A stretch of DNA of 64,000 bases, taken from contig NZ_FPCG01000003.1 of the NCBI RefSeq assembly GCF_900116905.1, forward strand, positions 270,107 to 334,106. The letters are read 5' to 3'. Each line of letters opens with the position of its first letter. Position 1 is the stretch's first letter. The position numbers and the translations under genes were made by a program. The notes under the pieces are model-generated. The model was given only the letters and a program-made list of their open reading frames with translations. It ran no database searches and was not told the DNA's origin. Origin of the DNA: Micrococcus terreus (GTDB taxonomy: Bacteria > Actinomycetota > Actinomycetes > Actinomycetales > Micrococcaceae). Shown here piece by piece: positions 11,028 to 20,011 of this stretch.

Positions 11028-12845
11028 GTGGCCTTCACCGCCCCGCCGTCCTTCACCACCCGTCCCACCCTGCGCGGGTCCTTCGGGATGAGTGCCTCCA
11101 CCCACTGGCTGGCCACGGCCTCCGCGCAGTCGGTGCTGGAACGCGGAGGCAACGCCTTCGACGCCGCCGTGGCCGGAGCCTTCGTGCTGCATCTGGTGGA
11201 GCCGCACCTCAACGGCCCCGGCGGGGACATGACCGGGATCTTCGCCACGGCGGAGGACCCCGGACGCCCCGTGGTGCTGATGGGACAGGGGCCTGCGCCC
11301 GCGGCGGCGACCCCGAAGCACTTCCGTGCTGAGGGACTGGAGCTGGTGCCCGGATCAGGCGCGCTGGCTGCGGCCGTCCCCGGAGCAGTGGACGCCTGGC
11401 TGGTGCTGCTGCGGGACCACGGAACCTGGGAGCTCGCCGCGGTGCTGGACTACGCGATCGGATACGCCCGGGACGGCCACGCCGTGGGGGAGCGGGTCTG
11501 CGCGACGATCGCCACCGTGCAGGAGCTGTTCACCGAGCACTGGCCCAGCTCCGCAGCACAGTGGATGCCGCAGGGGAGGGTTCCGGTGGCCGGGGAGGTC
11601 GTTCGGAACCCGGAGTACGCCGAGGTCCTCGCCCGACTGGCCCGGGCCGGCGCATCCTCCGGGGCTGACTCGCGAGAGGACCGGATCGAGGCGGCGCGGT
11701 CTGCCTGGCGGACCGGATTCGTGGCGGAGGCGATCGTGGAGTTCGCCGCCACACCGCACCGGCACTCCTCTGGGACCGACCACGCCGGAGTGATCTCCCG
11801 GGCGGACGTGGCCGCGTTCAGCGCCGGGTATGAGCCGGCCGCCACCCTGGAGTTCCGGGGGCACACCATCGCCAAGACCGGGGCCTGGGGCCAGGGTCCG
11901 GCACTGCTGCAGACACTGGCCATCCTGGACGGATACGACGACGCAGACCTGGACCCCTCCACCGCGCGCGGGATCCACACCGTGCTGGAGGCGCAGAAGC
12001 TGGCCCTGGCCGACCGAGAGGCGTACTACGGGGACACGGAGGTTCCCCTGGAGACGCTGATCAGCCAGGAGTACGCCGCCGCACGGCGGGAGCTGATCGG
12101 CGAGCAGGCCTCCCACGAGTTCCGTCCGGGCCTGGTGGAAGGGCGCACCCCGTTCGTCCCGCCGCTGCGCACCGACTACACGCCACCGGCGCTGCGCGGG
12201 CAGGACTCGTCCGTTCCAGGCGTGGGAGAGCCCACGGTGTCCCGCACCGGAGAGACCCGCGGGGACACCTGCCACATCGACGTGGTGGACCGGTGGGGCA
12301 ACATCATCTCCGCCACGCCCTCCGGCGGCTGGCTGCAGTCCTCGCCCACGGTCCCCGGGCTGGGGTTCTGCCTGGGCACGCGCCTCCAGATGACCTGGCT
12401 GGAGCCGGGGGCGCCCACCACACTGACCCCGGGCCGCCGTCCCCGGACCACGCTGACCCCCACCCTGGTGCTGAAGGACGGACGCGCGGTGGCGGCCCTC
12501 GGATCACCCGGTGGAGACCAGCAGGACCAGTGGCAGCTGCTGTACCTGCTGCGCACGATCGTGGGTGGGTACGAGCCCCAGCAGGCGATCGACGCCCCAG
12601 CGTGCCACACCACCTCCGTGCCGGGCTCCTTCTGGCCGCGCACCTGGACCCCGGGCGGGGCTGTGGTGGAGTCACGCGTGGGCGAAGAGGTCCTGGCCGA
12701 GCTGGAACGGCGCGGTCACGTGCTGGAGCGAGCCGGGGAGTGGACGCTGGGCCGACTCTCCGTGGTCACCCAGGATCCGGCCACCGGGCAGCTCAGCGCG
12801 TCGGCGAACCCCCGCGGTGGCCAGGGCTACGCCGCCGGCCGGTGA
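11028..12845 (+). CDS. gamma-glutamyltransferase-family N-terminal nucleophile hydrolase
   Basis: The frame is open further upstream, but I choose GTG 11028, seven bases after TCAGGAG, giving 605 residues. The family makes a self-cleaving precursor whose new N-terminal Thr is the nucleophile; here it is the Thr of GDTCHIDVVDRWGNIIS, about residue 412. Downstream SPGGDQQDQ and the basic TLTPGRRPRTTLTPTL region also fit. There is no signal peptide, so unlike secreted GGT this one appears cytoplasmic and may be a YwrD-like or acylase-like member. The substrate (gamma-glutamyl compound or other amide) is not evident. It follows the sirtuin by 58 bases and converges on purM. Confidence 0.9.
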   Translation: MAFTAPPSFTTRPTLRGSFGMSASTHWLATASAQSVLERGGNAFDAAVAGAFVLHLVEPHLNGPGGDMTGIFATAEDPGRPVVLMGQGPAPAAATPKHFRAEGLELVPGSGALAAAVPGAVDAWLVLLRDHGTWELAAVLDYAIGYARDGHAVGERVCATIATVQELFTEHWPSSAAQWMPQGRVPVAGEVVRNPEYAEVLARLARAGASSGADSREDRIEAARSAWRTGFVAEAIVEFAATPHRHSSGTDHAGVISRADVAAFSAGYEPAATLEFRGHTIAKTGAWGQGPALLQTLAILDGYDDADLDPSTARGIHTVLEAQKLALADREAYYGDTEVPLETLISQEYAAARRELIGEQASHEFRPGLVEGRTPFVPPLRTDYTPPALRGQDSSVPGVGEPTVSRTGETRGDTCHIDVVDRWGNIISATPSGGWLQSSPTVPGLGFCLGTRLQMTWLEPGAPTTLTPGRRPRTTLTPTLVLKDGRAVAALGSPGGDQQDQWQLLYLLRTIVGGYEPQQAIDAPACHTTSVPGSFWPRTWTPGGAVVESRVGEEVLAELERRGHVLERAGEWTLGRLSVVTQDPATGQLSASANPRGGQGYAAGR

Positions 12846-12861
12846 GCGCGCCAGCCCACGA

Positions 12862-12922
12862 AACGTGTGGCTGGAATTCTGCGGTCACGGGCTCTGGAAC
12901 CACAGATTCTCAGCCACACGTT
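12862..12922. repeat. large inverted repeat between convergent genes, probable terminator
   Basis: AACGTGTGGCTG (12862-12873) is the reverse complement of CAGCCACACGTT (12911-12922). An inner imperfect pairing (TCTGCGGT with ACCACAGA) extends the stem. The element fills the gap between convergent GGT and purM genes and is visibly less GC-rich than its flanks. It has no T-run and could be a terminator or a mobile-palindrome remnant. Confidence 0.6.
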
Positions 12923-12947
12923 CGAATGGGCGGTCTGTTGAGCTTCG

Positions 12948-14180
12948 TCAGCGGGAGGCGTAGGCGCCGGTGAGGAGCACGGCGCCGCCGTCCACGCCCT
13001 TGGCGCCCTGCACGTGGTCCTCGGCCGGAGCCTGCTCCACGGCGGAGACCGACTCGGCGGCGGAGGCCTCGGCCACCTGTCCGGCCACCCAGGCGGTGAT
13101 CCCGCGCGAGGCCAGGCGTTCCCCGGCGGCGTCTGCGGCGGCGGGGTCCACCACGGCCACCATGCCCACACCCAGGTTCAGGGTGCGCTCCAGGTCCGGC
13201 AGCGGCACCTGGCCCAGCTGGGCCACGAGCTGAAACACCGGGGGCAGCGACCAGGTCCCGCGGTCCACGGTGGCCAGCACGCCCTGGGGCAGCACGCGCG
13301 CGAGGTTCGCGGCCAGGCCACCGCCGGTCACGTGGGAGAACCCGCGCAGGGCGGCCTCCCCGGACGCGGTCTGCACAGCAGCCGAGGCACCGCTCACGGT
13401 GTCCCCGTTGAGGTGGCGCATCAGGTCCAGGCAGTCGGCGGCGTACACGCGGGTGGGCTCGAGCAGCTCCTCGCCCAGAGTCCGGCCGAGCTCGCTGACC
13501 TCACGGTCCAGGGACCAGCCGGCGGAGTTGATCACGCGGCGCACCAGCGAATAGCCGTTCGAGTGGATGCCGGAGGAGGCCATGGCGATCACCACGTCGC
13601 CCGGGCGCACGCGCTCCGGACCCAGCACCGCGCTGGCCTCCACCACACCGGTGGCGGCACCGGCCACGTCATACTCGTCCACACCCAGCAGGCCCGGGTG
13701 CTCGGCGGTCTCGCCACCCACCAGGGCGGTGCCGGCCACCTGGCAGGCCTCGGCGATCCCGCGCACGATCCCGGCGATCCGCTCCGGGACCACCTTGCCG
13801 CAGGCGATGTAGTCGGTCATGAACAGCGGCTCCGCGCCGACCACCACGATGTCATCCACGACCATGCCCACCAGGTCGAACCCGATGGTGTCGTGCTTGT
13901 CCAGGGCCTGGGCGATCGCGACCTTGGTGCCCACGCCGTCCGTGGAGGTCGCCAGCAGCGGCTTCTGGTACTTCAGCAGCGCCGAGGCGTCCCACATCCC
14001 GGCGAACCCGCCGAACCCGCCCACCACGGAGGGCCCGTGGGTGGCCTGCACGGCGGCCTTCATCAGCTCCACCGCGCGGTCCCCGGCCTCCACGTCCACC
14101 CCGGCGGTGGCGTAGGTGATGGGCTGGGCAGGGGCATTCCCGACGGCGGCCGGCGGGGTGGTGTTCTCAGGTGCGGTCAC
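12948..14180 (-). CDS. purM: phosphoribosylformylglycinamidine cyclo-ligase
   Basis: PurM closes FGAM to AIR with ATP, the fifth step of purine synthesis. Diagnostic blocks: ITYATAGVDVEAGDRAVELMK near the N-terminus, LLATSTDGVGTK, GFDLVGMVVDDIVVVGAEPLF and the Gly-rich GGETAEHPG. The normal length is near 350; this one reaches 410 through about 20 extra N-terminal and 40 C-terminal residues (Glu/Ala-rich). The start is GTG 14180, overlapping the purF stop as GTGA, so the two are translationally coupled. It ends at the large inverted repeat shared with GGT. Confidence 0.97.
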   Translation of the reverse strand: MTAPENTTPPAAVGNAPAQPITYATAGVDVEAGDRAVELMKAAVQATHGPSVVGGFGGFAGMWDASALLKYQKPLLATSTDGVGTKVAIAQALDKHDTIGFDLVGMVVDDIVVVGAEPLFMTDYIACGKVVPERIAGIVRGIAEACQVAGTALVGGETAEHPGLLGVDEYDVAGAATGVVEASAVLGPERVRPGDVVIAMASSGIHSNGYSLVRRVINSAGWSLDREVSELGRTLGEELLEPTRVYAADCLDLMRHLNGDTVSGASAAVQTASGEAALRGFSHVTGGGLAANLARVLPQGVLATVDRGTWSLPPVFQLVAQLGQVPLPDLERTLNLGVGMVAVVDPAAADAAGERLASRGITAWVAGQVAEASAAESVSAVEQAPAEDHVQGAKGVDGGAVLLTGAYASR

Positions 14181-15910
14181 AGCGGGGTCCTGTCATTCTC
14201 GCTCAGCAGGTTCTCCAGTTCGGCGCCCGGGCCCGGCTCGCAGCCATTGGCCCCGGGCCGTTCGGCCGGGTCCACGGTGGGGGAGAGCGTCTCGCCCTCC
14301 AGGGTCTCGGCGGCAGCACGCGAGTCCGTCGAGTCCGTCGAGTCAGTCGACCTCGCCTCCGGCGAGGCCGCCGGGGAGGCGACTGGGGTCGCCTGAGGTG
14401 CCGGAGCCGTCGTCGGGCCGGAGGTGGTGGAGGTGGGGCGCTCGAGCAGGTTCTTGCCGCGCTCGTCCTCGGTGGCCAGCGGGATGGGGTAGTCGCCGGT
14501 GAAGCAGGCGGTGCAGAGGGTGGCGCGGGGCTGGCGGGTGGCCTCGATCATGCCGTCCTCGGAGATGTACTCCAGGGAGTCGGCGCCGATGGACGCGGCG
14601 ATCTCCTCCACCCCGGCGCCGTTGGCGATCAGCTCCGCGCGGGAGGCGAAGTCGATCCCGTAGAAGCAGGGCCACTTGACCGGCGGGGAGGAGATGCGCA
14701 CGTGGACCTCGCGGGCGCCGGCCTCCTTGAGCATGCGCACGATGGCGCGCTGGGTGTTGCCGCGCACGATGGAGTCGTCCACCACCACCACGCGCTTGCC
14801 GCCCACCACGCCGGGCTGGACGTTGAGCTTGAGGCGGATGCCCAGCTGCCGCAGGGTCTGGGAGGGCTGGATGAAGGTGCGGCCCACATAGGCGTTCTTC
14901 ACGAAGCCCTGGCCGAACGGGATGCCGGACTCCTCGGCGAAGCCGACCGCCGCGGGGGTGCCGGACTCGGGGACGGGGATGACCACGTCCGCCTCGAAGG
15001 TGTTCTCGCGGGCCAGCTGGCGGCCCATCTCCACGCGGGACTCGTACACCGAGCGGCCGTTGATAGCGGCGTCCGGGCGGGCCAGGTAGACGTACTCGAA
15101 GACGCAGTGCGCGGGCTTCGGCTCGGCGAAACGGGTGGTGCGGATGCCCTCCTCGTCGATCGCGATCATCTCGCCCGGGTCGATCTCCCGGATGAACGAG
15201 GCGCCCACGGTGGCCAGGGCGGACTGCTCGGAGGCGACCACCCAGCCGCGTTCGAGCCGGCCCAGCACCAGGGGACGCACGCCGTGGGGGTCACGGGCTG
15301 CGTAGAGGGTGGTCTCGTTCATGAACACGAAGCAGAACGCACCGCGAATCTGGGGTAGCAGCTCCTTGGCGGTCTGCTCGAAGGAGGTCCCGGACTCACC
15401 CTGCATCAGGGCGGTGACCAGGGCGGTGTCCGTGGTGTTGCCCTGGGCCATCTCTCCGCGGGCGGGCACGCCGTAGCGCTCGGTCACCATGCGGTGCAGC
15501 TCGGCGGAGTTGACCAGGTTGCCGTTGTGCGCCAGGGCCACGGTGCCCTCAGCGGTGGCGCCGAGCGTGGGCTGGGCGTTGGCCCAGTGGGAGGAGCCGG
15601 TGGTGGAGTACCGGCAGTGGCCGATGGCGATGTGGCCGGTCAGGGTGTTCAGGGTGGACTCATCGAAGACCTGGGAGACCAGACCCATGTCCTTGTAGAC
15701 GCTGATCCGCTTGCCGTTGGAGGCGGCGATGCCCGCGGACTCCTGGCCGCGGTGCTGCAGGGCGTAGAGACCGTAGTAGGTCAGTTTGGCGACCTCTTCA
15801 CCGGGGGCCCAGACGCCGAAGACACCGCATTCGTCCTGCGGTCCCTTCTCGTTCGGGAGGAGGTCATGGTTGAGCTGGCCGTCACCGCGCTTGTGAGTCA
15901 CGGTCCTCAT
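14177..15910 (-). CDS. purF: amidophosphoribosyltransferase
   Basis: PurF makes phosphoribosylamine from PRPP and glutamine, the first committed step of purine synthesis. The N-terminal nucleophile Cys lies in QDECGVFGVW; in the Bacillus-type enzyme the propeptide before it is removed. The PRPP loop is VVVVDDSIVRGNT. Four spaced Cys (for example CTACF) are compatible with the 4Fe-4S cluster of that type. I place the start at ATG 15910; GTG 15901 is equally possible and has GAGG in front. The frame continues to 16063 without support. About 90 residues of C-terminal low-complexity tail, including three 9-bp repeats coding Ser-Thr-Asp (14326-14350), exceed the usual end. The 5' end overlaps the upstream small membrane gene. 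Confidence 0.95.
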   Translation of the reverse strand: MRTVTHKRGDGQLNHDLLPNEKGPQDECGVFGVWAPGEEVAKLTYYGLYALQHRGQESAGIAASNGKRISVYKDMGLVSQVFDESTLNTLTGHIAIGHCRYSTTGSSHWANAQPTLGATAEGTVALAHNGNLVNSAELHRMVTERYGVPARGEMAQGNTTDTALVTALMQGESGTSFEQTAKELLPQIRGAFCFVFMNETTLYAARDPHGVRPLVLGRLERGWVVASEQSALATVGASFIREIDPGEMIAIDEEGIRTTRFAEPKPAHCVFEYVYLARPDAAINGRSVYESRVEMGRQLARENTFEADVVIPVPESGTPAAVGFAEESGIPFGQGFVKNAYVGRTFIQPSQTLRQLGIRLKLNVQPGVVGGKRVVVVDDSIVRGNTQRAIVRMLKEAGAREVHVRISSPPVKWPCFYGIDFASRAELIANGAGVEEIAASIGADSLEYISEDGMIEATRQPRATLCTACFTGDYPIPLATEDERGKNLLERPTSTTSGPTTAPAPQATPVASPAASPEARSTDSTDSTDSRAAAETLEGETLSPTVDPAERPGANGCEPGPGAELENLLSENDRTPL

Positions 15911-16274
15911 TCTCCCACCGATCGCGCCACTGCTGGACGTCTGTTCCACGCAGAGCGACATCTGCCTGCGACGGGTCCTGCACGGACTCCGCATGCACGG
16001 TGTACATCTCCTTGCGGGAGCGGCGGTCCAGGACGAGCCAGACCAGCGAGCCCAGGGCGGCACCGACGACGGCGAAGAGCACGAAGAAGAAGCCGAACGT
16101 GGTGGCGAAGGTGAACTCCGGGTTCTGCGGGCCGAACGTGGTCACCAGCAGGGCGGCGATCAGACCCAGCGCAGCGCCGGAGGCCATGAAGACACCGATC
16201 CTGGGGGCGCGGCGCACCACGAACTCACGCTGTACCGGGGGCGCCTGCGGGGGATGCTCGGCCGAAGAAGTCAT
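15882..16274 (-). CDS. small two-helix membrane protein upstream of purF
   Basis: This 130-residue protein has two hydrophobic segments (about 27-46 and 58-82: FGFFFVLFAVVGAALGSLVWLVL), flanked by Arg-rich ends, and a charged tail. I recognise it only as a conserved hypothetical of purF neighbourhoods in Micrococcales. It is the first gene of a purF-purM unit and its end overlaps the purF start. A -10 hexamer TAGACT (16287 to 16282) stands seven bases before the ATG, so the mRNA should be leaderless; the GGAGGG between them is too close to act as a normal ribosome site. Confidence 0.7.
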   Translation of the reverse strand: MTSSAEHPPQAPPVQREFVVRRAPRIGVFMASGAALGLIAALLVTTFGPQNPEFTFATTFGFFFVLFAVVGAALGSLVWLVLDRRSRKEMYTVHAESVQDPSQADVALRGTDVQQWRDRWENEDRDSQAR

Positions 16275-16287
16275 GCCCTCCAGTCTA
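16275..16287 (-). promoter_or_regulatory. leaderless-type -10 element of the purF-purM unit
   Basis: TAGACT at 16287-16282 matches the actinobacterial TANNNT -10 and ends seven bases before the start codon of the first gene. Transcription would begin at or next to the A of ATG. Confidence 0.6.
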
Positions 16288-16314
16288 GTGGGGGTCGTCG
16301 ATGCGGCGGGTCGG

Positions 16315-17670
16315 TCAGAAGCGGTCGTGACGCTGGGCCACGGCGATGCCGCTGGCGATCAGACCGACCAGGAGGAAGAGTCCGGCGATCACGGCCACCA
16401 CAGGCTCTCCGCTGCCGGCGCCGAGCAGGGGGACGAGCAGGGCCACCGGGGTGAAGGTGGCTGCGGTGGCCAGCGCCGAGATCGCGCTGATGGGGCTCTC
16501 ATGCCGGCCGCCGATGACGGACACCACGGTGAAGACCAGTCCGATCAGCCCCACGAGGATGCTCAGCAGTCCGCCCCAGAGCAGTCCCGCCAGGGCGCCC
16601 CAGCCGGTCTCATCGGTGATGCTCATGATCAGCACGGCGACCGGGGTGATCAGCAGGGCCCCGGGCACCAGGATCTCGCCGATGGCGTCCAGCCAGCGGC
16701 GGCCGTCGGTGCGGCGCCTGGCCTCGACCACGGCTGCGATGACCGCGATCACGGCTCCCACGCCGGCGACCAGCATCAGGCCCACCACGAACTCGCCGAA
16801 GACCAGGCTGAGCACGAGCAGGAGCATGGCCGCCGGGGTGCCCAGCAGTCGCGCCGCCAGCAGCCCGCGGTCGGTCTCCGTCTGCGGGGCACGCACAGTC
16901 TGCGGGGCCTGCGGTGCCTGTGGAGCAGCGACAGCGCCGGACTCCTCGGCAGCGGGGACAGCCCCGTCATCACGACGGGCGCGCACCGCCAGCACCAGGC
17001 CGAGCACGGCCATGACCGTCACCACGATCAGCACCAGTGGCTGGAGCCACGGGAGGCGGGGGCCGTCCAGAGGCACGAACAATCCGGTGCTGCCCACGGT
17101 GAGGACCATGAGGGCACCGGCGGCCAGGACGGTGGCGAGCAGTGCTCGACCCGGAGCGTGGTGAGTGGGGTGATCGCGGTGATCGTGCGACTGACCGCTG
17201 CCGCGCAGGGCCAGGCCCACGAAGACCAGCCCCATGACCGAGGCCAGCACGGCCACCGCGCTGGTCACGAGATGCAGGGTCATGAGTGCCTCGGGCTCGG
17301 CGACCACGACGTGGAACGGCGGGCAGAGGACCAGCACGGCGGCGGCCACGCAGGACATCCCCGTGGTCTCATGCCAGCCGCTCGAACCGGGGCCACGCTG
17401 TTTCAGGGACATCGCCCCGAGGACGATCACGGCCACAGCCAACCCGGCAGCCACCAGGGTGAGCAGAAGGTTGGTCACGTTGACGATCGAGATCAGTCTC
17501 GCGAACCGACTGCCGACCATGCCGAAGTCACCGGAGGGGAACAGCACGGCCGAGGCGACCGGGCGCAGCACCACCGCCAGCACACTGCAGGCCACCAGGA
17601 CCCGTGCCAGACCGCGACGTCGCGCTGGGTCTGTGGTGGCCGTCGTCGGGCCGGTGCGGGTCTGGTCCAT
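16315..17670 (-). CDS. polytopic membrane protein, paralogue A of a tandem pair
   Basis: The start is ATG 17670, preceded by GGAGGGG; the frame extends to 17760 without support. The 451-residue protein has about eleven hydrophobic segments and short charged loops, including a Pro/Gln/Thr linker near the middle. The second half shares clear blocks with the next gene, for example LLGTPAAMLLL, VEARRRTDGRR, LVPGALLITPVAV and LLSILVGLIGLVFTVVS, which shows a tandem duplication. No catalytic or transport motif is recognised. Both genes lie on the minus strand, 49 bases apart. Confidence 0.65.
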   Translation of the reverse strand: MDQTRTGPTTATTDPARRRGLARVLVACSVLAVVLRPVASAVLFPSGDFGMVGSRFARLISIVNVTNLLLTLVAAGLAVAVIVLGAMSLKQRGPGSSGWHETTGMSCVAAAVLVLCPPFHVVVAEPEALMTLHLVTSAVAVLASVMGLVFVGLALRGSGQSHDHRDHPTHHAPGRALLATVLAAGALMVLTVGSTGLFVPLDGPRLPWLQPLVLIVVTVMAVLGLVLAVRARRDDGAVPAAEESGAVAAPQAPQAPQTVRAPQTETDRGLLAARLLGTPAAMLLLVLSLVFGEFVVGLMLVAGVGAVIAVIAAVVEARRRTDGRRWLDAIGEILVPGALLITPVAVLIMSITDETGWGALAGLLWGGLLSILVGLIGLVFTVVSVIGGRHESPISAISALATAATFTPVALLVPLLGAGSGEPVVAVIAGLFLLVGLIASGIAVAQRHDRF

Positions 17671-17719
17671 GGGGTCCCCTCCGTCTGGCCGGGCCGCGCG
17701 GCACCGCCTGAACGTGAAT

Positions 17720-19063
17720 CTACCGGTGGGAACCGTGACCAGGATCATGCGGCGCGGCATAGGGGTTTACCGCAGATCCGTCTGACCGGGGACGGGCCGG
17801 CTCGGCGGAGAACCGGGCGCTCTCCATGCAGCCGAAGACCAGGCCGGCCAGGACAGTCGCCAGAGCCACCGGCAGCAGGAGCTGACCTCCCACGGCGATC
17901 AGCGGCAGGGCCAGGCCAGCGGGGATGAGTGTGGCCGCAGTGGCCACGGCGGACACCCGACCGGCCCACGTGCGGTGCAGCGCCGACCGGGAGGAGAAGG
18001 TGGTGACGGCGGTGAAGACCAGGCCGATCAGCCCCAGCAGGAGCGAGGCGATGCCGCCGATCCCGAGCCCGAGCAGGGCGCCCCAGCCGCCGGTGTCGTC
18101 GTTGATGCTGAACACCAGGATGGCGGCCGGGGTGAGCAGCACGGCCAGGGGGACCAGCACTGCGCCCACAGCGACCAGAGTGCGGCGCGGATGGGTGCGG
18201 CGTCGGGCCTCCAGGACAGCGGCGACCAGCGCGGCCAGGGCCAGCAGGCAGGCCACCCGCAGCAGCACGAAGCCCTCGGTCCCCTGGATGACCGCGAGCA
18301 TGATCAGCAGCAGGGCGGCGGGGGTGCCCAGCAGTCGGAGGCCCGCCAGGGTGCGCAGGGCGGTGTCGGCGGGTGCCTGCGCCGAGGCCGGAGCCGGATC
18401 CAGTGGTGAGGAGGCCGGGGGAGCGTTCCGGCGGTCCATCCACCGCAGGACCACCGCCACCAGCGCCAGCACCGTCAGCACGGCGGAGGCGGTGAGGCCG
18501 AACCAGGGCAGCAGCGCCTGGGTCACCGGGTCCAGCAGCCCGGTGCTGAACGCGCCGTTGATCAACGCGGTCAGGATCACCAGCAGCGAGCTGACCAGTT
18601 GCCCCGTGGAGGCGTAGCGCCGGCGGGCTGCGGCGAACAGGAAGAACACCAGGCCCACGAACGCCGCCACGGCACCCAGGGTGGCGACCACGGTGAAGAT
18701 CGGTTCCATCTGGTCATACCCGAACGGCAGGATGGTCACCGGCAGGCTCAGGATGATCAGCGCGATCGCCGTGCACAGGTCCGCGACGGCCGGCTCCCAG
18801 GGGGTGCGTCTGGCGCGCAGCGCGGTGGCCGTGACGACCAGGGAGGCGATGCCGAGCCCGATCACCACCATCTCCATCAGGGTGGCCAGGGTGTTCGTCA
18901 GGCTGAACAGCGTGCGCGAGTCGGAATCCGCGGTCACGGCCGTGGTGAACACGACCCTGAGCACCAGAGAGGAGAGCGCCAGCAGCAGGGCCGCGAGGGG
19001 CAGGAGCAGAAACGACGCCTGTCTGGCAGTGAACTGGTCCACCGCGCCGGCGCAGGATGGCAA
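17720..19063 (-). CDS. polytopic membrane protein, paralogue B of a tandem pair
   Basis: The protein is about 447 residues, similar in layout to its downstream paralogue: a first half of helices, a Pro/Ala linker (PPASSPLDPAPASAQAPAD) and a second half with LLGTPAALLLIML, LEARRRTHPRRT, LVPLAVLLTPAAILVFSINDDTGGWGALLG and LLLGLIGLVFTAV. The start is doubtful: TTG 19063 has GGAG almost touching it, whereas GTG 19042 would begin VDQ, echoing the MDQ of the paralogue. Function unknown. It borders the low-GC gene to its right. Confidence 0.6.
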   Translation of the reverse strand: MPSCAGAVDQFTARQASFLLLPLAALLLALSSLVLRVVFTTAVTADSDSRTLFSLTNTLATLMEMVVIGLGIASLVVTATALRARRTPWEPAVADLCTAIALIILSLPVTILPFGYDQMEPIFTVVATLGAVAAFVGLVFFLFAAARRRYASTGQLVSSLLVILTALINGAFSTGLLDPVTQALLPWFGLTASAVLTVLALVAVVLRWMDRRNAPPASSPLDPAPASAQAPADTALRTLAGLRLLGTPAALLLIMLAVIQGTEGFVLLRVACLLALAALVAAVLEARRRTHPRRTLVAVGAVLVPLAVLLTPAAILVFSINDDTGGWGALLGLGIGGIASLLLGLIGLVFTAVTTFSSRSALHRTWAGRVSAVATAATLIPAGLALPLIAVGGQLLLPVALATVLAGLVFGCMESARFSAEPARPRSDGSAVNPYAAPHDPGHGSHR

Positions 19064-19087
19064 CTCCAGGGAGGCGACCCTGATTAC

Positions 19088-20011
19088 TTACCTGGGGAAT
19101 GGGGCTGGTGGCACTTTGCGTCTCTGCGCAACGCGGTTCAGTGTCTGTTCGTGGATGGAGCGCACCATCTGCACAGGGTCAGCATCTTCGATTCCGAGAC
19201 GTCCCCAGCGCCACGTTGCGGTAGCGGTCACGCCGCTGATGCTGAACCGCTGAAGGCGTGATTCGCTGTAGGTGAGGTCGCGGTAGAAATCTCCTTCGAT
19301 AGTGAGGCTTCGCAGGCCTGTTGAAAGCCACCACTGCTGGAACTCGGGATTGAAGTTCGCAGCAAGCGTTTCGCGTGTCAGCTCCCACATCAGCGGGGCG
19401 GTGGTTGGGCTCCAAGCATTGATCGGCGCAACTTCATCGAAGAACGTGATGCGTCCCGCGCGACGGATGTCATGTGGGAGGACCGGATACCAGGGGGCAA
19501 CCGCCTTATAGGCGATTTCGTAGTTGTCGATGGAGCCCAGGAAGGCGTGGACGCCCTCGTCGTAGAATTCGGTCTGCTCTGGCATCTGTGGCAGAAGGTG
19601 TCTCCCCAGTCGATACAGATTGATGGCGAACTGATCGTCCGGGTCTTCGACCGTCGGGTTGTATACCCACTCTTCACCGATGTCGTCGTCAGGCAGCGTC
19701 CTGGTGTCGACCTGCTCGTCGTCGCGGTTGAGATAGGACCCGATGTCCTCAACTCCCTCGACGGGCAGAATGACGCCGAATCGCTTCAGCTGGGGCTCAC
19801 TCATGTAGGTCACCGCCAGGTCCAGAATCTCGCCCTCTGGCACAGCCTCGATGACCGGTCCGTAGTCGGAATCCCAGCCAGCCTCGTCCAAGACGACCTG
19901 GATTGCCTCTGCAGAGACATCAGCGGGGTACTTCTTGAAAAGCGGCCGCAAGCCCGAGGGCCCCACTCGCCAGGCTTGAGTGAACTCCGCAGCCAACGCT
20001 TGGCTAACCAT
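19088..20011 (-). CDS. unrecognised orphan protein, lower GC than surroundings
   Basis: A 307-residue soluble protein with no signal peptide, membrane segment or domain that I recognise. It is acidic, Trp-rich in the second half (WWLSTGL, ATWRWGRLG) and has a Pro-rich end (PPAPFPR). ATG 20011 follows TAGGAGCAAAT, a good ribosome site, and a small hairpin (CTATC/GATAG) sits just upstream. Codons ending in A or T are common, unlike every neighbour, and the upstream 60 bases 20041-20100 are only 40 percent GC by hand count. It is probably a recently acquired gene that is genuinely translated, given the intact frame and ribosome site. Confidence 0.6.
   Translation of the reverse strand: MVSQALAAEFTQAWRVGPSGLRPLFKKYPADVSAEAIQVVLDEAGWDSDYGPVIEAVPEGEILDLAVTYMSEPQLKRFGVILPVEGVEDIGSYLNRDDEQVDTRTLPDDDIGEEWVYNPTVEDPDDQFAINLYRLGRHLLPQMPEQTEFYDEGVHAFLGSIDNYEIAYKAVAPWYPVLPHDIRRAGRITFFDEVAPINAWSPTTAPLMWELTRETLAANFNPEFQQWWLSTGLRSLTIEGDFYRDLTYSESRLQRFSISGVTATATWRWGRLGIEDADPVQMVRSIHEQTLNRVAQRRKVPPAPFPR

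Noticed and set aside
15911..16063. upstream extension of purF
   Set aside because: It overlaps the small membrane gene and is Arg/Cys-rich nonsense; ATG 15910 or GTG 15901 is adequate.
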